NCBI GenBank assembly: GCA_047972415.1
Contig: JBKEAN010000237.1
Location: 1 to 10,759, forward strand
Length of the DNA stretch: 10,759 bases
Direction of reading: 5' to 3'
From: Mangrovibacterium sp047972415
Lineage (GTDB): Bacteria > Bacteroidota > Bacteroidia > Bacteroidales > Prolixibacteraceae
Shown: one piece after another, positions 6,959 to 10,759 of the stretch
How positions within the stretch are numbered: position 1 is the first letter of the stretch
How the letters are laid out: each line of letters starts with the position of its first letter
The notes under the pieces: generated by a model
Seen by the model: only the letters and a program-made list of their open reading frames with translations
Told to the model about the DNA's origin: nothing
The model's database searches: none
Translations under genes and position numbers: made by a program

Positions 6959-7363
6959 TTATTCGGATTGGGTAGAACTGGTAAAAAGACAGGATTTCAG
7001 CTTATCCAAACATTTGAGCATGCTTTTCTCAACTGTTTTGTACTCTTTCAATTCCTTGATGGCATAAATAAACATCACATCCATTTGCTCGCCGGTTTCG
7101 GACAATGCTTGGGCTAAAACCGTCTTATTCAACCGGTAAGTTTCGCGCATCAGGCGCTTCAGGTAATTTCGGTCGACAGCCCGCTTAAAGTTACGTTTCG
7201 ATACCGAGAATGCTGCCTTCAGCCTGGGCTCGCCTACTGCTTTTCGTTTTACATATACAAATTTGAGCGGGAATACAAAACACGGTTCACCACCGTCGAA
7301 CAATTCGCCGATGGCTTTCCGGCTAGTAAGCCGGTCGTTTTTTGAAAAACTGAATTCACCCAT
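6959..7363 (-). CDS. rnpA: Ribonuclease P protein component
   Basis: A 134-residue basic protein, the protein subunit that helps the RNase P RNA bind precursor tRNA and cut its 5' leader. The N-terminus has the usual FSFSKNDRLTSRKAIGELF (4-22), and the signature RNA-binding helix KRAVDRNYLKRLMRE (60-74) carries the family's RNR box. Start is ATG at 7363; an in-frame extension is not needed. It follows hemD on the same strand but is separated from it by an intrinsic terminator whose U tract ends 16 bases before the start codon. No yidD, often next to rnpA, follows; a terminator and the convergent DAHP synthase fusion gene do. rpmH is not adjacent either, which is normal for this phylum. Confidence 0.95.
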   Translation of the reverse strand: MGEFSFSKNDRLTSRKAIGELFDGGEPCFVFPLKFVYVKRKAVGEPRLKAAFSVSKRNFKRAVDRNYLKRLMRETYRLNKTVLAQALSETGEQMDVMFIYAIKELKEYKTVEKSMLKCLDKLKSCLFTSSTQSE

Positions 7364-7379
7364 GAAATTAAGATAGCAT

Positions 7380-7404
7380 AAAAAAAGGGGAATCCGAATT
7401 CCCC
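7380..7404 (-). terminator. Intrinsic terminator between hemD and rnpA
   Basis: GGGGAAT (minus strand, 7404-7398), a 4-base loop and ATTCCCC (7393-7387), followed by seven T (7386-7380). It is 25 bases after the hemD stop and 16 before the rnpA ATG, so rnpA must rely on readthrough or on a promoter overlapping the hairpin. TATCTTAA at 7367-7374 (minus strand) only loosely resembles a -7 element and is very close to the ATG. Confidence 0.88.
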
Positions 7405-7429
7405 CTTTCCTTCCTTTATACGTTTTTAT

Positions 7430-8182
7430 TTACTTCGCTTTGTTGTGTTTCTTAATAAATTGCTCCAAAGCCATTGTCATTGAGGGCGCCTGAGCAGTTG
7501 GGGCTTCAATATCTAATCGTAACCCGGCCTCGCGAACAGCCGTTGCTGTTGTTGGGCCGAAACAGGCAATTTTGATTTCTTTTTGTTCAAATCCCGGAAA
7601 ATTTTGTTGCAGCGACTTAATTCCTGATGGGCTGAAGAATACCAAGATATCGTAGTTAACATCTTTTAAATCAGATAAATCACTACTAACCGTGCGATAC
7701 AGAATTGCTTTGGTGTATTTAAAACCGCCTTTATCGAGCAAATCGGGGATTTCTTGTTTATGAATGTGCGACAGCGGAACAAGGTACTTATCGTCCTTGT
7801 GTTTTTTCATCAAATCGAGCAAATCGGAAGAAGCGCCGGCGCCATAGAAAATTTTACGTTTCCGGTAAATAATGTATTTCTGCAAGTAAAAGGCAGTGGC
7901 TTCAGAAATACAAAAATACTTCATGGTATCCGGTACTGTCAGGCGTAATTCCTGGCACATCCGGAAGAAATGATCGATAGCGGTACGGCTGGTAAAAATT
8001 ACTGCAGTATGATCCAGTATTTGAATCCGGCTCTGCCGAAACTCTTTCGACGATACACCTTCAACCTGAATAAAAGGCCGAAAGTCTACCTGTACGTCCA
8101 TTTTCTCGGCCAAATCGAAATAAGGTGATTTTGCCGACTCCTCAGGCTGGGGTTGCGATACTAAAATTTTCTTGATTTTCAA
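7430..8182 (-). CDS. hemD: Uroporphyrinogen-III synthase
   Basis: A 250-residue HemD that cyclises hydroxymethylbilane to uroporphyrinogen III in heme synthesis, in the cytoplasm. Sequence identity is low across the family, but the two-domain pattern is clear: KKILVSQPQP (4-13), AVIFTSRTAIDHFF (60-73), ILVFFSPSGIKSL (near 180-192) and IACFGPTTATAVREAG (near 206-221) ending in an APTAQAPSM loop. The start appears to be TTG at 8182: an in-frame TAA lies seven codons further upstream with no ATG or GTG between, and the first internal ATG (residue 28) would remove the conserved first strand and the SPYFDL segment. An AGGG a few bases before the TTG may aid initiation. The gene follows the DUF4271 gene by 33 bases and is probably co-transcribed; a terminator follows it. 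Confidence 0.93.
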   Translation of the reverse strand: MKIKKILVSQPQPEESAKSPYFDLAEKMDVQVDFRPFIQVEGVSSKEFRQSRIQILDHTAVIFTSRTAIDHFFRMCQELRLTVPDTMKYFCISEATAFYLQKYIIYRKRKIFYGAGASSDLLDLMKKHKDDKYLVPLSHIHKQEIPDLLDKGGFKYTKAILYRTVSSDLSDLKDVNYDILVFFSPSGIKSLQQNFPGFEQKEIKIACFGPTTATAVREAGLRLDIEAPTAQAPSMTMALEQFIKKHNKAK

Positions 8183-8215
8183 GATCCCTAGGTTTTTAAA
8201 AATTTATATACCAAC

Positions 8216-9181
8216 TTATACCAACACCAATTTGTAGATATAGAATAGTGGTAAAATTTCAAGGGTACAAAGGTACAAAATCAAATAAAATAACGGAAAG
8301 TCTTTCTTCATTAAAATTTTTAACCCTCGTAGCAACAGCAAAATATAAGTACCAGCTGCCAATAAAACTCCTATTCCTATCATAATATCGGGACTTTTCA
8401 ATCTCGAAAAGCCCATAATCAGTACAATCGGAATCAGTCCCAAACCTAGTATCCGATTGTAAAGATTCATATTGTACAGTAATTCCTGTGTTTCGTTTCC
8501 GCTTTGCGTCAACCTTCCCTGGCTGGCGTAAATGACTTGTTTTAAGCCAAAGTACAATGTGGTACCTGCCAAAAGAAGAAGATATTTCAGAATTGGAATA
8601 TCGAACGGTAAAGCGATATAAGAATCAAAGATCAGAAATAAAAACAGGCTGATTACCAAGTAGAAAATCAGGTCGAGCCGAAAAGCGGCATGTGTTAAAC
8701 TAATGGAACGTTCGCGAAACAAACGGGCTGCAGTAGTGTAGTTTACCGACGCATAAAACAATTGCTGCAAGTATTTGCCAAAGAGCAAACGGACCGAAGC
8801 AAACAGGGCGAAAACCACAATAATAACACCCACCACCCAGTCGGCCTGGCGTTCTGCTATTGGTTTTTCGGGTAGTTTACGCGTTGGTAGTCCTATAAAT
8901 TCCGTTACTAGTTTTGGTGCTTCGGGCGTTGGAGCTTTCAACGGCAGCAAGATGGGATAATCTTCTTTTACCAACTCTTTGAGCGAGCTTTGATAACGCA
9001 GCAAAGGAGCTCGTTGGGCCAGGCTATGCTCCACATCGGCATTGCCAGTTTGCGGAAAGGAATACACCACATCAGTATGTGACGTCGGTTCCGTAGCGGC
9101 TGACGAAACCAAGCCCGAATCGGCTGTCAGTGTCTGAAAACCTGTTGTCAGACTATCCTTCGGTTGAGCTTGTTTAATCAT
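8216..9181 (-). CDS. DUF4271 integral membrane protein
   Basis: With the ATG start at 9181 the protein has 321 residues. The first 110 or so are soluble and rich in Ser, Thr, Pro and charged residues. The rest is membrane-embedded, with about six hydrophobic helices: near 113-134, 170-189, 198-218, 242-259, 265-284 and 296-320. The C-terminal YLCTLEILPLFYIYKL resembles the end of the Bacteroidota-specific DUF4271 family. I know no established biochemical function. The frame can be read back to a TTG at 9214, but that codon lies within the -7 motif TATTTTTG, so ATG 9181, preceded by GGAGA, is chosen. It is the first gene of a DUF4271-hemD unit, an arrangement seen widely in the phylum together with rnpA. 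This linkage to heme synthesis may be positional only. Confidence 0.85.
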   Translation of the reverse strand: MIKQAQPKDSLTTGFQTLTADSGLVSSAATEPTSHTDVVYSFPQTGNADVEHSLAQRAPLLRYQSSLKELVKEDYPILLPLKAPTPEAPKLVTEFIGLPTRKLPEKPIAERQADWVVGVIIVVFALFASVRLLFGKYLQQLFYASVNYTTAARLFRERSISLTHAAFRLDLIFYLVISLFLFLIFDSYIALPFDIPILKYLLLLAGTTLYFGLKQVIYASQGRLTQSGNETQELLYNMNLYNRILGLGLIPIVLIMGFSRLKSPDIMIGIGVLLAAGTYILLLLRGLKILMKKDFPLFYLILYLCTLEILPLFYIYKLVLV

Positions 9182-9211
9182 TCTCCGCTGTTGCTTTCTA
9201 GAAATTAGCTG

Positions 9212-9219
9212 CAAAAATA
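9212..9219 (-). promoter_or_regulatory. -7 element of the DUF4271-hemD promoter
   Basis: On the minus strand this reads TATTTTTG, an exact TAnnTTTG match, 30 bases before the ATG at 9181. A TTTG at 9234-9237 lies 14 bases upstream, shorter than the usual spacer. The motif overlaps the TTG at 9214 that would otherwise extend the reading frame. Confidence 0.65.
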
Positions 9220-9250
9220 ACGAATTCCTGTCTCAAAACAGAGAAGCGTT

Positions 9251-9258
9251 TACCTTTG
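9251..9258 (+). promoter_or_regulatory. -7 element of the dus promoter
   Basis: TACCTTTG is an exact TAnnTTTG match, 24 bases before the ATG at 9283, predicting a start of transcription near 9263-9265. No clear TTTG sits at -33. The motif lies back-to-back with the DUF4271 -7 element, 31 bases apart, so the two divergent promoters share one short region. Confidence 0.65.
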
Positions 9259-9282
9259 TACAAAATTATTAAGATACCCCGA

Positions 9283-10236
9283 ATGAACTCACCCGACAAA
9301 TTCTATCTGGCGCCCCTGCAAAGTTTTACCGATTTTGCCTATCGAAAGTCGTACCATCGCCTATTTGGCGGTTTCAATGCTTACTATATCCCCTACATCA
9401 GTTCGGGTTCGGGCGATAAAATCCGGAACTCGCAACTGCGTGACCTGAGTCCCGAAAACAACAAAGGGGTTCCGGTTGTGCCCCAAATCCTGTGTGCCAA
9501 CCCGGATGAGGCAATTTCGGTGGCCAAACGATTAGAAGATTTTGGCTACGAAAAGCTGAACCTGAACCTGGGCTGTCCCTACCCCATGGCCACCAACCGC
9601 GGCCGCGGTTCGGCGCTGCTCGAAAAACCGGACGAGCTAAAAGCTATTCTCGACACCCTCTTTAGCCGGTTTCAGTTTGAAGTCTCGGTCAAATTCAGGG
9701 CCGGAATGAGCGATAAACAGCGTGTTTTCAAACTCATTGATCTACTAAAAAGCTATCCCATAACCCAATACACTTTTCATCCGCGCACCGCCAGCCAACT
9801 ATACAAAGGAGAAGCCGACCGCAAGTTATTTGCCGAATTTAGCCGTGAATTTGGCCAGATCTTGGTTTATAATGGCGACATTCAATCAGCCGCTGATCTG
9901 GAAGAAATCCGCACACTGGTACCATCGCAAACCGAGTGGATGATTGGTCGGGCTGTGTTAGGCAATCCGTTTTTGCTAGCAGAACTCCGGGGCGAAGAAC
10001 CCTCACCGGAACAAAAGAACCAGTTAAAACAAGAATTTCATCAAGCCTATTTTAGCGAATACCGGGGCTTGTTTTCGGACGACGGGCAGGTATTGATGAA
10101 AATGAAGGGCTTTTGGAGCTACTTTGCCGAGTCGTTTTCGAACCCACACAAAAGCTTTAAGCTGGTAAAAAAAGCAAGCTCCTTACAAAAATACGAAGCC
10201 GCAGTTGCTACTATATTCCGCGAATTTGGTCACTAA
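9283..10236 (+). CDS. tRNA-dihydrouridine synthase
   Basis: A 317-residue flavoenzyme that reduces uridines to dihydrouridine in tRNA loops. The TIM-barrel signatures are in order: APLQSFTDFAYR (10-21, FMN binding), NLGCPYPM (95-102, with C98 as the catalytic Cys), VKFRAGM (136-142, K137 at the FMN), HPRTASQLYKG (166-176, H166), YNGDI (196-200) and MIGRAVLGNPFL (220-231). The C-terminal helical tail (about 240-317) is the RNA-binding domain. Length is typical of the family. The frame can be read back to a TTG at 9256, but that TTG is inside the -7 promoter motif, so ATG 9283 is used. Which Dus subfamily it belongs to, and hence which tRNA position it modifies, cannot be told from inspection, so no symbol is given. 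No terminator is seen after it. Confidence 0.95.
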   Translation: MNSPDKFYLAPLQSFTDFAYRKSYHRLFGGFNAYYIPYISSGSGDKIRNSQLRDLSPENNKGVPVVPQILCANPDEAISVAKRLEDFGYEKLNLNLGCPYPMATNRGRGSALLEKPDELKAILDTLFSRFQFEVSVKFRAGMSDKQRVFKLIDLLKSYPITQYTFHPRTASQLYKGEADRKLFAEFSREFGQILVYNGDIQSAADLEEIRTLVPSQTEWMIGRAVLGNPFLLAELRGEEPSPEQKNQLKQEFHQAYFSEYRGLFSDDGQVLMKMKGFWSYFAESFSNPHKSFKLVKKASSLQKYEAAVATIFREFGH

Positions 10237-10324
10237 ATCGTTGCTTCATCCTAAATTAACACCTCAAATTTTCGATTAATCGATTGATTATCTGTCTATA
10301 TACAGGAATTATCAGTAAAACACA

Positions 10325-10338
10325 ATCAATTGTTTGAT
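10325..10338. repeat. Inverted repeat upstream of the TolC-family gene
   Basis: ATCAA-TTGT-TTGAT, a dyad with 5-bp arms, 54 bases upstream of the TolC gene's -7 motif in a very AT-rich 191-base gap (10237-10427). TAATC-GATT-GATTA, a similar weak dyad, lies near 10275-10290. Either could be a regulator site, but short dyads are expected by chance in AT-rich DNA. Confidence 0.25.
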
Positions 10339-10391
10339 ATTTTTTTTTCAAATCAACACATATATACTTCTATATATTTAAATATAAATAT

Positions 10392-10399
10392 TATTTTTG
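10392..10399 (+). promoter_or_regulatory. -7 element of the TolC-family gene
   Basis: TATTTTTG matches TAnnTTTG exactly, 28 bases before the ATG at 10428. No TTG occurs at the expected -33 spacing; the upstream 60 bases are almost all A and T. Confidence 0.6.
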
Positions 10400-10427
10400 C
10401 CTATGGAAATCAAATCAGAAATTAGCT

Positions 10428-10759
10428 ATGCGAAAAAATTTTCTCCTTGTTTTGCTCGTCGCCTTACTAGCCATTCCTGTGGCAACAAGCAGCCAGAGCA
10501 AAAAGCAACTGAGCCTGCGGGATGCGCTGCAGCTGGCCGAGGAAAATAACCTCAGCTCCAAAGCGGCCGAAGCACGCGAACTGGCCGCCCGCGGCTCGTA
10601 CCGGATGACTAACTCGGTTTTTTTGCCCGGCTTAACGCTTAGCACTTCCGGTATAACAACTAACGACCCGCTCTCTTCGTTTGGCTTCAAACTAAAACAA
10701 GAGATTGTACGCCAGGCCGACTTTGATCCGGCCAGCCTAAACGACCCCGCCCGTATTGA
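10428..10759 (+). CDS. TolC-family outer membrane efflux protein (5' part only)
   Basis: The first 110 residues of a gene cut by the window end. It begins with a signal peptide: MRKN, a hydrophobic core (about 5-19) and a probable cut near ATSSQS (19-24). LSLRDALQLAEENN (28-41) and the following Ala-rich segment (AAEARELAARGSYRM, 46-60) match the first alpha-helix of TolC-type channel proteins, then FLPGLTLSTSG (65-75) starts the first beta strand. The stretch NDPLSSFGFKLKQEIVRQADFD (79-100) and SLNDP (103-107) resembles the extracellular loop of TolC proteins encoded with RND efflux pumps in Bacteroidota. The partner pump genes would be expected to the right. ATG at 10428 gives the signal peptide; an ATG at 10403 is in another frame. 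Confidence 0.88.
   Translation, partial: MRKNFLLVLLVALLAIPVATSSQSKKQLSLRDALQLAEENNLSSKAAEARELAARGSYRMTNSVFLPGLTLSTSGITTNDPLSSFGFKLKQEIVRQADFDPASLNDPARI

Noticed and set aside
10415..10690. Minus-strand open frame opposite the TolC-family gene
   Set aside because: Low-complexity Ser/Arg-rich product antisense to a clear signal peptide and TolC helix.

Overview
The window looks like chromosomal DNA of a Bacteroidota (Bacteroidetes) bacterium, possibly from the Marinilabiliales/Prolixibacteraceae side, though that rank is a guess. The evidence is the repeated TAnnTTTG -7 promoter motif before several genes, the DUF4271-hemD-rnpA gene order, a DAHP synthase fused to a C-terminal chorismate mutase, and generally weak Shine-Dalgarno sites. 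I see no mobile element, CRISPR array, rRNA or tRNA.

Layout. Positions 45-4451 are three minus-strand genes, read from right to left. The first is a secreted GH32-like protein, which ends at a strong intrinsic terminator. It is followed by ribonuclease R (rnr) and a TetR-type regulator. Positions 4697-6929 form a plus-strand aromatic amino acid unit: promoter, a 26-codon leader peptide, an intrinsic terminator acting as attenuator, tyrA, and a DAHP synthase/chorismate mutase fusion gene, closed by a bidirectional terminator. Positions 6959-9181 are minus-strand: a DUF4271 membrane protein, hemD (TTG start), a terminator, then rnpA. Facing away from these, 9251-10236 holds a tRNA-dihydrouridine synthase gene with its own promoter. 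After an AT-rich gap, the window ends inside a TolC-family outer-membrane gene.

The main discovery is the leader of the tyrA operon. A short gene at 4738-4818, missed by length-based gene callers, encodes eight aromatic residues in a row (FYYWFYYF). It is followed by a perfect terminator hairpin whose U tract ends 2 bases before the tyrA start. A segment at the end of the leader gene can pair with the 5' arm of the terminator. Together these make a complete ribosome-mediated attenuator that would sense Tyr, Phe and Trp charging and control the first step of the shikimate pathway plus the Phe/Tyr branch point.

The second discovery is that the GH32-like protein keeps the family's fold signatures but has lost all three catalytic acidic residues (nucleophile Asp to Ser46, RDP Asp to Asn171, EC Glu to Ala220). 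It is probably a secreted pseudoenzyme, perhaps a fructan-binding protein.

Three start sites are corrected here from promoter and codon evidence: the DUF4271 gene at 9181, dus at 9283 and the DAHP synthase fusion at 5790. hemD appears to start at TTG.
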